64,000 nt of DNA from Thermocatellispora tengchongensis (GTDB lineage: Bacteria; Actinomycetota; Actinomycetes; Streptosporangiales; Streptosporangiaceae). A model generated the notes under the pieces. That model was not told where the DNA came from. It searched no databases and saw nothing but the letters and a program-made list of their open reading frames with translations. How positions within the stretch are numbered: the first letter of the stretch is position 1; each line of letters starts with the position of its first letter. Below are positions 1 to 7,893 of this stretch, piece after piece. The position numbers and the translations under genes were made by a program. The stretch covers positions 401,146 through 465,145 of the forward strand of contig NZ_JACHGN010000008.1 of assembly GCF_014202315.1 (NCBI RefSeq). Reading direction: 5' to 3'.

Positions 1-2
1 AT

Positions 3-998
3 AGGGACGCGGGCCTGCGCGCTGACGTGCTGGAGAAGCACCAGATGGCCTACCGGCGTCACTCCGCCTTCCACGCGGCCGAGCACGCGGCGGGCGGAAG
101 CATCCTGCTCGACGAGCATTACCGGTGCCACCCCGACATCGCGGCCGTCTCCAACGACTTGTTCTACGGCGGCCGGTTGGCCGTGCTCACCGACATCCGG
201 TCGAGGCCGATGATGGACAAGCCCGCCATCATCTGGGTGGAGGCGCGCGGTCAGGCACAGCGGATCCCCGGGAGCTCCTGGGTGAACCAGGCCGAGATCG
301 ACAAGGTGGTCAGTTGTGTGGAGCACCTTGACAAGCACCTCCCCACGGAGGCGACGATCGGCGTGGTCACTCCTTTCGCCGCCCAGCAGCGCGAACTGGC
401 CCAACTCCTGTCGCACTACGGAGTGCGCGTACAGGTGGGGACCGTCCACACCTTCCAAGGGAGCGAGCGGGACGCGATGGTCTTCTCACTCGTCGCCGGC
501 ACGGGGATGGAGCCGGGCACCATCGACTGGGTCGGTCTGCAGTTGAACCTGTGGAACGTCGCCATCACCCGCGCCCGTTCCCACCTCATCCTGGTCGGCG
601 ATTCCGCGACCTGGCGTCAGTACGGCGGCGTCGGAGCCCACCTCTGGCACGCCGCCGTGGCGGATCAGCGGCGTGACGGCGAGTCCGGCGACCCTCGCGA
701 CGCCGCCCTCCTCCCACGCCTGCTCCGCGGTCTTCAGTCCCTCCCCGGCGCGACCGTCGAACTCAAAGTACCCGTCCACGGTCACGTCGCCGACGCACTG
801 GTCGAGATCGACGGAAGGACCACGGCCGTCCTCCTCGACCACGGCCCCGATGACGAGACCATCCGCGCCGGCAACGAATCCCGGCATATGCGCCTGATGC
901 TCCGTCGTCGCCGACTCCTGCAAGATCCCCATAACGCCGTGAGACTTCCCATCTGGTGGCTGCACGACCACCAAGCCCTGGGCGGTCTCTTCCGCTGA
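3..998 (+). CDS. SF1 (UPF1/DNA2-like) helicase, C-terminal part with nuclease-like tail (partial)
   Basis: The reading frame is open to the first base of the window, so only the C-terminal part of the gene is present. It shows the second RecA domain of a superfamily 1 DNA/RNA helicase: LLDEHYRCHPDI (motif IV region), GVVTPFAAQQ, VGTVHTFQGSERD (motif V) and NVAITRARSHLILVG (motif VI with the arginine finger). The Walker A/B half lies outside the window. After the helicase core, about 100 residues (ADALVEIDG, then AVLLDHG) resemble a PD-(D/E)XK nuclease fold, but I cannot see a clean E-x-K, so it may be inactive. Such fusions are often DNA repair or defence helicases; no partner gene is visible here. 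It converges on the hydrolase gene downstream. Confidence 0.8.
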   Translation, partial: RDAGLRADVLEKHQMAYRRHSAFHAAEHAAGGSILLDEHYRCHPDIAAVSNDLFYGGRLAVLTDIRSRPMMDKPAIIWVEARGQAQRIPGSSWVNQAEIDKVVSCVEHLDKHLPTEATIGVVTPFAAQQRELAQLLSHYGVRVQVGTVHTFQGSERDAMVFSLVAGTGMEPGTIDWVGLQLNLWNVAITRARSHLILVGDSATWRQYGGVGAHLWHAAVADQRRDGESGDPRDAALLPRLLRGLQSLPGATVELKVPVHGHVADALVEIDGRTTAVLLDHGPDDETIRAGNESRHMRLMLRRRRLLQDPHNAVRLPIWWLHDHQALGGLFR

Positions 999-1035
999 CA
1001 CCCGTGCACCGACCGGCCCCGGCATGACCGTCGCG

Positions 1036-1069
1036 CTTCATGGCCGCAGCGTGCGCTGCGGCCATGAAG
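1036..1069. terminator. Bidirectional terminator hairpin
   Basis: A perfect 15-bp inverted repeat (CTTCATGGCCGCAGC and its complement) with loop GTGC lies between the convergent stop codons at 998 and 1072. There is no clear U-tract, which is usual in high-GC actinomycetes. Confidence 0.8.
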
Positions 1070-1071
1070 GT

Positions 1072-2625
1072 CTACCTCACCGGCAGGACCTTGACCGGTG
1101 GGATGGCGGCCAGGCAGGAGGTGTCGCCGACCTTCTTGTCCCGGATGAAGGCGCTGATGATGCCGCGCACGCACCCGCTGGGCTCGGCTTCCGGGAGGTG
1201 GCCGGTGTTGGGGACGGACACGAAGACGCCGCCGCGGAACTGGGCGGCGGCCCTGCGGCCGTTGGCGTCGGGGGTCTTCGCGTCCAGGTCTCCGGACAGG
1301 ACCAGGACCGGTACGTCGGGGAAACGGCCGCCGGTGACGTCCGGTCCGGCGGTGCTCCTGGCGGGCCAGCGCAGGCAGACGTCACCGGCGTCGCCCTGGG
1401 CCGCGGCGAATCCCTTGGCGCTGAACGCGCCGAACTCCCCGGGCCGGGTGTTCCGCAGCGCCCTCTCGTACGCCCGGACGCGCTGGGCGTACGACGCGTT
1501 CACCGGCCAGGTGCGGGGATAGTCGTTGCAGATGACCGCCATGGGCTGCCCCAGGTCGGCGAACTGGGCGGGTGAACCGGTGGTCGCCTTCGTCACCAGC
1601 CCGGCCAGCGGGCGGTCGTCGCCTCGGGCGGCCCGGTGGAGCGCGTGGGGAAGCTCGCCGAGGAGCGGCACCTCGCCCGGCTCGGCGCCCACGTTGTCGC
1701 TCGCCACCGAGTGGATCAGGAAGGCCAGCTTGTCCTCGGTGAACCGGAGGGTCCGGCTCTTCCCGCCGACGGTCACAGGGATCTCGGCGGGGGAGTGGCG
1801 CAGGCGGGCGGCCACGGTGGCCAGATCCCGCACCGCACGTGTGCCGTCGCACGCTCCGCTCCGCGCGCAGATCCGGTGCAGGGCCGGTGAAACGGCCTGC
1901 GCACTGGGGCGTCCCAGGGAGTCGAAGTCGAGCGGGTACGCGCCCGACAACACGATCGACTCGACAGTGCGCGGATGCCGCCGGGCGTACTCCGCCATGA
2001 GGTAGGTGCCGTAGGACTGGCCGAGCAACGTCACCTTGGGGATGCCCAGCTCGGCCCGGACGGCGTCGAAGTCGTCGGCGGTCGCGGCGGAGGTGTACCC
2101 CTCGGCGCGCGGCCCGAGGCGGTGTCCGCACCGGCCGACTCGGCGCAGGAGGTCGGCCCTGGGGGTGACCATGAGGGGCCCGCTGGAGACTCCGCAGGTC
2201 AGGGGAGTGGACCGGCCGGTGCCGCGCGGGTCGATGACCAGCAGGTCATGGTCGGACAGGACGGGGGCGAGTCCCTGGGCGTACAGGCCGGCCCATGCGA
2301 TGGGAGCGGCGCCGGGCCCGCCCGGGTTGACGACGATCGTGCCGCGGGCGGGCCTGTGCGGCTCGCGGCGAGCGACCAGGGCGTAGGCCACCTCGATGGC
2401 GCCCAGGCGCGGCTCGCCCGGCACGAGGGGACGGGTGACCGTGCCGCACACGACGCGGTGGCCGGGGACTTCCGGGCACGCGGGCCCGGCGGCGGCGGGG
2501 GCGGGGTTGACGAACGTCAGGCCGGCCGCGAGGGCGAGCGCCGCTGATGTCGTGATCATGGGAATCCTGTTGCTCGGTCGTCTCGGTGGTCTCGGTCGTC
2601 TCGGTTGCGGGGGCGGGGCCGTCAT
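1072..2625 (-). CDS. Secreted alpha/beta hydrolase, tripeptidyl aminopeptidase-like
   Basis: A 517-aa serine hydrolase. The chosen ATG (MTAPPPQ) overlaps the stop of the upstream gene as ATGA, so the two are translationally coupled. An arginine/proline-rich N-region, a hydrophobic stretch (ITTSAALALAAGLTF) and an APAAA site form a signal peptide. The oxyanion region reads VVNPGGPGAAP, the nucleophile elbow is LLGQSYGTYLMAEYA, and the C-terminal lid/TAP-like domain contains VLVLSGDLDAKTP (acid) and VPNTGH (histidine). This is the architecture of Streptomyces tripeptidyl aminopeptidases and related secreted proline-type peptidases. It probably trims peptides outside the cell; the exact substrate cannot be read from the sequence. 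A longer in-frame start at 2787 was not used because it lies inside the upstream gene. Confidence 0.85.
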   Translation of the reverse strand: MTAPPPQPRRPRPPRRPSNRIPMITTSAALALAAGLTFVNPAPAAAGPACPEVPGHRVVCGTVTRPLVPGEPRLGAIEVAYALVARREPHRPARGTIVVNPGGPGAAPIAWAGLYAQGLAPVLSDHDLLVIDPRGTGRSTPLTCGVSSGPLMVTPRADLLRRVGRCGHRLGPRAEGYTSAATADDFDAVRAELGIPKVTLLGQSYGTYLMAEYARRHPRTVESIVLSGAYPLDFDSLGRPSAQAVSPALHRICARSGACDGTRAVRDLATVAARLRHSPAEIPVTVGGKSRTLRFTEDKLAFLIHSVASDNVGAEPGEVPLLGELPHALHRAARGDDRPLAGLVTKATTGSPAQFADLGQPMAVICNDYPRTWPVNASYAQRVRAYERALRNTRPGEFGAFSAKGFAAAQGDAGDVCLRWPARSTAGPDVTGGRFPDVPVLVLSGDLDAKTPDANGRRAAAQFRGGVFVSVPNTGHLPEAEPSGCVRGIISAFIRDKKVGDTSCLAAIPPVKVLPVR

Positions 2626-3092
2626 GCGGCGCGGATCGCGCCGGCGATGCGTCGCGACATCCATCGGGCCAGGAACGGGCTGGTCACCGCGATGAAGGCG
2701 GTCATGGCCAGGCAGCCGTACGTCCCCGCGTACGCCACCTCGCGCGTGTGAAGGTGGAGCGCGACGGCGAGGGCCAGGCCCGCGCACGCCAGGACCCAGC
2801 CCGTGAAACCGGCCATCGGCGCCGGCTTGATCAGGTCGCGGTGGAGCCGCAGCCGCCCGGCGCGGGCGACCAGGAACACCATCGCGGCCAGCGCGGCCGC
2901 CAGCGCGGCGACGCCGATCCCGGTCAGAAGCGCGGGCGTGCCGGGCTCGGTGAGGAAGGCGACTCCGGTGGCGAACAGGGCGACACCGGTGGTGAACCAG
3001 GCGGGGAACGACGGCTCTGCCGGCAGCGCCCGCGCCTGGAGGGCGCGGGTGTCCGCCAGGTCGCGGGCGGCGTCTTCGGGGGGAACGGTCAT
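2622..3092 (-). CDS. Small membrane protein, four predicted TM segments
   Basis: A 156-aa protein beginning MTVPPEDAARDL, preceded on its strand by CAGGAGGCCCAC, a strong ribosome binding site. An acidic N-terminus of about 35 residues is followed by four hydrophobic helices arranged as two pairs: FTTGVALFATGVAFL, GVAALAAALAAMVFLV, GWVLACAGLALAVAL and GTYGCLAMTAFIAV. It ends in a basic tail (ARWMSRRIAGAIRAA). I do not recognise the family with certainty. It is coupled to the secreted hydrolase by a 4-bp overlap and is divergent from the GntR operon, so it may be controlled by the operators at 3268-3330. Confidence 0.75.
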   Translation of the reverse strand: MTVPPEDAARDLADTRALQARALPAEPSFPAWFTTGVALFATGVAFLTEPGTPALLTGIGVAALAAALAAMVFLVARAGRLRLHRDLIKPAPMAGFTGWVLACAGLALAVALHLHTREVAYAGTYGCLAMTAFIAVTSPFLARWMSRRIAGAIRAA

Positions 3093-3267
3093 GTGGGCCT
3101 CCTGATCGTGTTTCTCGGCACGGAGAGGGACGTGCACGGACAGGGACGTGAAAGGTCTGCTCGGCCGTACGTGGCCACGTGGCCGTGGAATGCCGGCCGC
3201 GCTCGCCGGCTGGCCTGGGCCGCCGGCGTCAGGTCCGGGCCCTGGCCGCTCCTTGGGGCCGACCGAT

Positions 3268-3288
3268 GGTGCTATAGGTGATAGTACC
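3268..3288. promoter_or_regulatory. GntR operator, upstream copy
   Basis: Inverted repeat GGTGCTAT-N5-ATAGTACC (one mismatch) in the divergent promoter region between the membrane-protein gene (start 3092) and the GntR gene (start 3332). Its position and shape suit a YtrA-type GntR dimer. Confidence 0.6.
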
Positions 3289-3311
3289 ATGTTGCCCATA
3301 TCGAAACGATA

Positions 3312-3330
3312 GTGCTAATTTCAGTAGCAC
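3312..3330. promoter_or_regulatory. GntR operator, proximal copy
   Basis: Perfect inverted repeat GTGCTA-N7-TAGCAC ending two bases before the GntR start codon. It shares the GTGCTA core with the upstream copy. Its position would block initiation directly and argues for a very short or leaderless transcript. Confidence 0.6.
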
Positions 3331-3331
3331 C

Positions 3332-3679
3332 ATGTTGCTGACTCTGGACGTGCGGGACCCCCGGCCCCTGCACGAGAAGGTCGCCGCGGTCATCCGGCGT
3401 GCGATAGCGGAGGGGGCGTACGCCCCGGGAAGCCCGCTTCCGCCCGCTCGCGACCTGGCCGTGGCGCTGGACGTCAACACCAACACGGTGTTGCGGGCGC
3501 TGCGCCGGCTGCGCGAGGAGGGCCTGCTGGAGTTCCGCCGGGGGCGCCGCGTGCGCGTCGTCGGCCGCGCGGGCGACCGCGCGGAGCTGCTGGTGGCGGC
3601 CACAGAACTGGTGACCTGGGCGAAAACGCACGGCTACGACATCGACGAGGTGATCGACATCATCAGGAGCCTGTATTGA
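3332..3679 (+). CDS. GntR family regulator, YtrA subfamily
   Basis: A 115-aa protein starting MLLTLDVRDPRPLHEK. Winged helix-turn-helix residues 15-70 include GAYAPGSPLPPARDLAVALDV and the recognition segment NTNTVLRALRRLREEGLLEF. The short C-terminal tail of about 45 residues, with no large effector domain, is typical of the YtrA subfamily, which usually represses a neighbouring membrane or ABC operon. No Shine-Dalgarno precedes this ATG, and an operator-like repeat ends two bases before it, so a leaderless mRNA is likely. A 5' extension to 3278 would include the operators and was rejected. It is the first gene of a four-gene operon (3332-6264). Confidence 0.88.
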   Translation: MLLTLDVRDPRPLHEKVAAVIRRAIAEGAYAPGSPLPPARDLAVALDVNTNTVLRALRRLREEGLLEFRRGRRVRVVGRAGDRAELLVAATELVTWAKTHGYDIDEVIDIIRSLY

Positions 3680-4692
3680 ACGGCCCCCCGTATTCGGCAT
3701 ACGCCGGCCGCGCACGTCTCGCGGCCGTGGCCTGGGTCGCGGTCGTCACGGGAGCCGTGGCGGCCACACCGTTCCTGTTCCGTCACCGGCTGCCCGAATC
3801 GCCCGCCGTCCACTGGGACCTCGCGGGTGTGCCCGACCGTTCGACGACCTTCGCCGGGCTGCTGGTGCTGAACCTGGCGGCCTGGGCGCCGTTCGCGGTG
3901 ATCGCGCTCGCGGGCGCGTCCCGCCGGGCGCTCGCGGCCCGGCGCTCGTCCCGGCGTGCCGTGGGAGGCGCGCTGGCAGGCGGTGGAACGTTCGCCGTCG
4001 GCCTGCAGGTGGTGATCCTCCAGGCCAACCTGGACCGCGGCGAGTGGCGCGACGCGGAGACCTGGGGCCTTTCCGGCCCGCTGCTCATCGCGGTGTCGCT
4101 CGGCGCGGGATGGCTCGGCTCCCTGGCGGCGGGGGCGGGCCCCGGCGACCGGCCCGAGCCCGCCCCGGAACCGGCACCCCTGCCGCGACTGCGGGCACAC
4201 GAGCGCGCCGTATGGGTCTCCTCATCGGTGAACCGCTCGCTGAGCGGGCTGGCCGTGCTCGGCCTCGGCGCGAGCCTGCTCGTCGCGGGCGCGACGCTCG
4301 TCGTCCTGCCCGCGGCCACCTGGGCGCTGGTGGTGGCGCTCCTGCTGCTGTCGATGGGGGCGGCCGTCGTCAGTTCGGTCCGGGTCCATGTGACCGACGC
4401 CGGGCTGTCCGTGGCGTACGGGCCGCTGCGCCGGCCGGTGCGTCACTACCCGCTGGCCGCCATCCGCGGCGCCCGCGCCGAGCCCCGCCTGCCGATGGAC
4501 GTCGGCGGCTGGGGTTACCGAGGCCGTCCCCGCGCCGGCACGCTCATGATCCGAGGCGGCGACTGCCTGGTGGTCCGATTCGACCCCGACGGCGAGCTCG
4601 CCGTCACCGTCGATGACGCCGCGCGAGGCGCCGCCCTGCTGAACTCCCTGGTCACCCTCCCCAAGGAACAGAGCAATGTCCCGACACCGTAA
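3676..4692 (+). CDS. DUF1648-type membrane protein
   Basis: A 338-aa protein using a TTG start that overlaps the GntR stop (TTGA), with AGGAG eight bases upstream. The N-terminus has a TM helix (AAVAWVAVVTGAVAATPFLF) followed by the DUF1648-like motif LPESPAVHWDLAGVPDRS. Further TM segments follow near residues 55-75, 95-110, 130-150 and 180-230. The last ~100 residues form a soluble PH-like domain (VTDAGLSVAYGPLRRPVRHYPLAAI). DUF1648 proteins include SdpI-type immunity and signalling proteins, and many actinobacterial copies sit beside GntR regulators as here. The function is unknown beyond membrane location and co-regulation with the regulator and the two membrane proteases. Confidence 0.75.
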   Translation: MNGPPYSAYAGRARLAAVAWVAVVTGAVAATPFLFRHRLPESPAVHWDLAGVPDRSTTFAGLLVLNLAAWAPFAVIALAGASRRALAARRSSRRAVGGALAGGGTFAVGLQVVILQANLDRGEWRDAETWGLSGPLLIAVSLGAGWLGSLAAGAGPGDRPEPAPEPAPLPRLRAHERAVWVSSSVNRSLSGLAVLGLGASLLVAGATLVVLPAATWALVVALLLLSMGAAVVSSVRVHVTDAGLSVAYGPLRRPVRHYPLAAIRGARAEPRLPMDVGGWGYRGRPRAGTLMIRGGDCLVVRFDPDGELAVTVDDAARGAALLNSLVTLPKEQSNVPTP

Positions 4693-5596
4693 TGACCTCG
4701 TCGTCTTCCTGGCCGTGGCGTTCGGCCTCTCCTGGCTCCTGGCCACGCCGCTGTGGATCAGCGGTGCCCCGCTCGGCTCACCGACGCAGAACATCACCGC
4801 CGTGGCCCTGATGTTCACCCCGGCTCTGGGCGTCCTGGCCGTCTTCCTCCTCGCGCGGCGCGATGGCGTGTCCTTCCGCGAGTGGGCGCGGCGCACGGGG
4901 CTGGGCCTCGGCCCGAACAGGCTGCGCACGATCATGCTGTTCGTCGCGGCATGGATCGGGACGCCGCTGCTCGTCGGCGTCGCCATCGCGCTGAGCGCGG
5001 CGGCGGGCCTGCTGGTGCTCGACCTGGACGACTTCAGCCTGCTCAGACAGCAGCTCGAAGCCGCGTCCCAGGGACAGCCGCTCCCGGCCCCGCCCGCGGC
5101 CGTCGCCGCGGCCCAGGTGGCCCTGGCCTTCCTCGTCGCGCCGATCGTCAACTGCGTGGGGGCCTTCGGCGAGGAGTGGGGCTGGCGCGGCTGGCTGCTG
5201 CCCCGGCTGATGCCCATGGGCACCTGGCGCGCCGTTCTCGTCTCCGGGATCATCTGGGGCGCCTGGCACGCCCCCGTCACCCTGCGCGGCTACAACTACC
5301 CCGAGCTGGGGTGGCTCGCGGCGCCCCTGTGGACCGGATTCTGCGTGATCTACGGAGCGCTGCTCGGCTGGCTGCGGCTCCGTACGGACAGCGTCTGGCC
5401 GGCCGTCGTCGGGCACGGAGCGCTGAACGCCGCCGCCGGCCTCGTCGCGGTATTCGGCGACGCGAGCGCGCCCCCCGACCCGTTGATCGCGGGCATCACC
5501 GGGTTCGTGGGCTGGGCGTTGCTCGCCGCGGTCTCCTTCGTCCTCATGCGGGTGTGGCCGGTCACGCCGGCTCGCGTGTCGGAGGCGTCGAGGTGA
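4676..5596 (+). CDS. CPBP family intramembrane metalloprotease (CAAX/Abi type)
   Basis: A 306-aa polytopic membrane protein overlapping the previous gene by 17 bp. The CPBP signature is complete: the glutamate motif GEEWGWRGWLLP, then GIIWGAWHAP, and a third motif VWPAVVGHGALNA supplying the last histidine. About eight hydrophobic segments are visible. The family covers Rce1-like CAAX proteases and bacteriocin self-immunity proteins. With a DUF1648 protein and another membrane protein in one GntR-controlled operon, a membrane stress or peptide-antibiotic immunity role is plausible but inferred. Confidence 0.88.
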   Translation: MSRHRNDLVVFLAVAFGLSWLLATPLWISGAPLGSPTQNITAVALMFTPALGVLAVFLLARRDGVSFREWARRTGLGLGPNRLRTIMLFVAAWIGTPLLVGVAIALSAAAGLLVLDLDDFSLLRQQLEAASQGQPLPAPPAAVAAAQVALAFLVAPIVNCVGAFGEEWGWRGWLLPRLMPMGTWRAVLVSGIIWGAWHAPVTLRGYNYPELGWLAAPLWTGFCVIYGALLGWLRLRTDSVWPAVVGHGALNAAAGLVAVFGDASAPPDPLIAGITGFVGWALLAAVSFVLMRVWPVTPARVSEASR

Positions 5597-6264
5597 CCGG
5601 CACCAGGGACCTGCGCCGGGCGGCGCTGTGGACGCTGCCGGCCGTGGCCCTCGTCGGCGTTCTCCTCGCCGTCGCGCTGGCGTCGTGGGTGGCGGCACCC
5701 CGATGGGACGCCGTCGCCATGGGAGCCGGGGGCTGGTTGCTCGCGCTCGTGCTCCGCGGCCCGATCGCGGCAGCGGTCGCCAAGCTCCCCCCGGGCCGAG
5801 CCGCGACGATCGTCGGAGCCGCCTCGGGGCCCTGCGAGGAAGTGGTGCGGCTCCTGCTGGTCGTGACGCTGGTCTCCGGATTCCCCGAGGTCGTCTGGGC
5901 GGGGTACGGATGGGCGGCGATCGAGATCGGCTACACCATGGTCAACGCCGTGCTCATCCGGTCGCTGCTCGGCAAGACGGACGAGAGATCCCTGGCCGCC
6001 CTCGCGATGCTGGAGTCCGCGGGCGTGCTCCGCACCGACGGGCCGGCGTGGGCCGCCGTCGAGCGGACGGGCGCGAGCCTGTTGCACATCGGGTTCACCC
6101 TCCTGCTCGCCTGGAACCCCTGGCTGGTCCTCGTCGCCGCGCCCGTTCACACGGCGGTCAACCTGCTGGCCGTACGGCTGGCGCCGGTCTCCCTCGCGCT
6201 GACCGAGGCCCTGGTGACGGCCGCCGGCATCGGCGCGTTCGTCATCGGCTTGGCGCAGTGGTGA
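5593..6264 (+). CDS. Polytopic membrane protein, possible YhfC-like intramembrane protease
   Basis: A 223-aa protein. The GTG start (VTGTRDLRRAAL) overlaps the stop of the CPBP gene as GTGA, so translation is coupled; the open frame upstream of this point is shadow sequence. It has about seven hydrophobic segments. Conserved polar motifs lie within membrane helices: GPCEEVVRLLLVV, AAIEIGYTMVN, LLHIGFTLLL and PVHTAVNLLAV. Paired Glu and His in TM segments recall the YhfC/CAAX-like putative metalloproteases. It closes the operon that begins with the GntR regulator. The family call is tentative; membrane topology and operon membership are firm. Confidence 0.6.
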   Translation: MTGTRDLRRAALWTLPAVALVGVLLAVALASWVAAPRWDAVAMGAGGWLLALVLRGPIAAAVAKLPPGRAATIVGAASGPCEEVVRLLLVVTLVSGFPEVVWAGYGWAAIEIGYTMVNAVLIRSLLGKTDERSLAALAMLESAGVLRTDGPAWAAVERTGASLLHIGFTLLLAWNPWLVLVAAPVHTAVNLLAVRLAPVSLALTEALVTAAGIGAFVIGLAQW

Positions 6265-6318
6265 CAGCAGTGGCGTCCTGAGGTCCGGACGCTCGCGCCG
6301 CCCGGTTCCGGCGCCGCG

Positions 6319-6349
6319 TTGAGTCTGACACCGTGTCAGTCGATAGAAC
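6319..6349 (+). promoter_or_regulatory. MerR-type promoter with 19-bp spacer and operator palindrome
   Basis: -35 TTGAGT (6319-6324) and -10 TAGAAC (6344-6349) are separated by 19 bp, too long for RNA polymerase alone. The spacer holds the palindrome CTGACAC-C-GTGTCAG (6325-6339). This is the classic MerR activation layout. The MerR ATG at 6356 lies 7 bp after the -10, so the message is predicted to be leaderless. Confidence 0.8.
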
Positions 6350-6355
6350 CGGTAC

Positions 6356-7186
6356 ATGTTCAGCATCGGGGACTTCGCCCGGCTCGGCCAGGTGTCGGTA
6401 CGCAGCCTGAGGCACTATGACGCACTCGGGCTGCTGGTTCCGGCCCACGTCGATCCGGCGTCCGGCTATCGGTACTACCGGGCCGCCCAGCTCGCCCGGC
6501 TCAACCGCATCGTGGCGCTGCTGGAGCTCGGCTTCACGCTGCGCCAGGTGGCCGTCATGATCGACGGCGAGCTGGAGCCCGCCGAGCTGGAGGGCATGCT
6601 CCGGCTGCGCCGTGCCGAGCTGGAGGCCAAGGTGGCGGCGGACCTGGAACGGATCAACCGGGTCGAGGCGCGCATCCGGCTGATCCACCGGGAGGGCGCC
6701 ACGCCCTCGGGCGAGATCCGGGTCAAACGCCTGCCCGCGCTGCGCGTGGTGCGGCTCGGCGCCACCGTGGGCGGCTGGGAGCCACGGGAGATCGGCGAGG
6801 TGATCGTCCCGCTGTTCGAGCAGGTCTACCAGCGGCTGGAGCGGGCCGGCCTGCAGCCCGGCCGAGGGCCGATGCTGGCCTGCTACCAGCCGGAGCCGGA
6901 CGGCGTCGGCGTACACGCGGCGGTGCCCGCCCCGGGCATCGCCGCGACGCAGGCGGCGGCAGCCGGGCTGGAGGCGGCGGACCTTCCGGAGGTGGACGCG
7001 GCCACGCTCGTGCACCGAGGCCCGATGGAGCACGCCGGCGCGGCCTGGCAGGAGATCGCGCACTGGCTGGAGGCACACGGCCGGCGTTTCGCCGGCCCCG
7101 CCCGCGAGGTCTACCTGGAATGCCCCGGCGGCGGGGACCGGCAGGTCACCGAGCTGCAGCAACCCATTGTGAAACAGCCCAGATGA
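6356..7186 (+). CDS. MerR family regulator with GyrI-like effector domain
   Basis: A 276-aa protein. The N-terminal winged helix reads FSIGDFARLGQVSVRSLRHYDALGLL, then the wing SGYRYYRAAQLARLNRI, as in the BmrR/BltR/TipA-type branch. A dimerisation coiled coil spans residues 80-120 (ELEGMLRLRRAELEAKVAADLERI). Residues 120-270 form a GyrI-like ligand-binding domain that in BmrR binds cationic drugs. Autoregulation is expected from the palindromic long-spacer promoter immediately upstream. The gene is coupled by ATGA to a second GyrI-like protein; both probably sense small amphipathic molecules. No efflux pump lies next to it. Confidence 0.9.
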   Translation: MFSIGDFARLGQVSVRSLRHYDALGLLVPAHVDPASGYRYYRAAQLARLNRIVALLELGFTLRQVAVMIDGELEPAELEGMLRLRRAELEAKVAADLERINRVEARIRLIHREGATPSGEIRVKRLPALRVVRLGATVGGWEPREIGEVIVPLFEQVYQRLERAGLQPGRGPMLACYQPEPDGVGVHAAVPAPGIAATQAAAAGLEAADLPEVDAATLVHRGPMEHAGAAWQEIAHWLEAHGRRFAGPAREVYLECPGGGDRQVTELQQPIVKQPR

Positions 7187-7707
7187 CGGACGAGGAGCCG
7201 GAGATGAGCATGGAACCCACCCTGGAGCACCGCGACGTCCGCCACTACGCGGGCATCCCGATCCAGGTCACGCTGCGCGACTGGGGCCGGGCCAACGCCC
7301 TGGTGCCGGAGCTCTACGAGTGGCTGGCGCGCAACGGCATCGAGCCCCTGGGCGGCCCCGTCTACCGCTACCGCTCGATCGGTGACGAGGCGCGCCCGTT
7401 CGACCTGGAGGTCGGCGTCCCCGTGGCGGCCCCCGTGACCGGAGACGGCCGCGTCGAGGCCGGCACGCTGCCGGCCGGACAGTACGCCGTGATGATCCAC
7501 CACGGCCACCCCGACCAGCTCGGCAAGTCGCATGCCGCGCTTCAGCAGTGGGTGGAGGAACGAGGGCTGGCGCCGGGGAAGACCGGTGAGGGGCCCGCGG
7601 AGGTGTGGACGGCTCGTTACGAGACCTACCTGACCGACCCGGCCGAGCAGCCGGACCTCGCGCAGTGGTCCACCGAAATCGCCTACCTGGTGGACGAGAC
7701 GCCGTAA
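7183..7707 (+). CDS. GyrI-like small-molecule-binding domain protein
   Basis: A 174-aa protein if translation begins at the ATG overlapping the MerR stop (ATGA). An internal ATG at 7204 preceded by GACGAGGAGCCGGAG is an alternative (167 aa). The sequence is a single SOUL/GyrI-like fold (EHRDVRHYAGIPIQVTLRDW, VYRYRSIGDEARPFDLEVGVPV, LPAGQYAVMIHHGHPDQL, ARYETYLTDPAEQPD), without a DNA-binding domain. Such proteins bind or slowly hydrolyse small cationic compounds and often pair with MerR regulators. It forms a two-gene operon with the upstream MerR protein. Confidence 0.85.
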   Translation: MTDEEPEMSMEPTLEHRDVRHYAGIPIQVTLRDWGRANALVPELYEWLARNGIEPLGGPVYRYRSIGDEARPFDLEVGVPVAAPVTGDGRVEAGTLPAGQYAVMIHHGHPDQLGKSHAALQQWVEERGLAPGKTGEGPAEVWTARYETYLTDPAEQPDLAQWSTEIAYLVDETP

Positions 7708-7893
7708 TCGTCACGGCGCGCTCGGCCGGCGGGCGGTGGCGCCCACCCGAGGTGCCACCGCCCCCGTGGCGTGCCTGGACGCCCTCGCCCGGTCCCGGCC
7801 CCGCGCGATGTTCCGCGGGCGGCGGATGCAACCGTCTTCCGAGCGCTAGACTGCCAGCGCAACGGCATTCCCTATCTCCCGGAAGGAGCTGGA

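Noticed and set aside
2626..2787. 5' extension of the secreted hydrolase to 2787
   Set aside because: It would place about 54 Arg/Pro-rich residues before the signal peptide and lie inside the upstream gene; the ATGA overlap at 2625 is the natural start.
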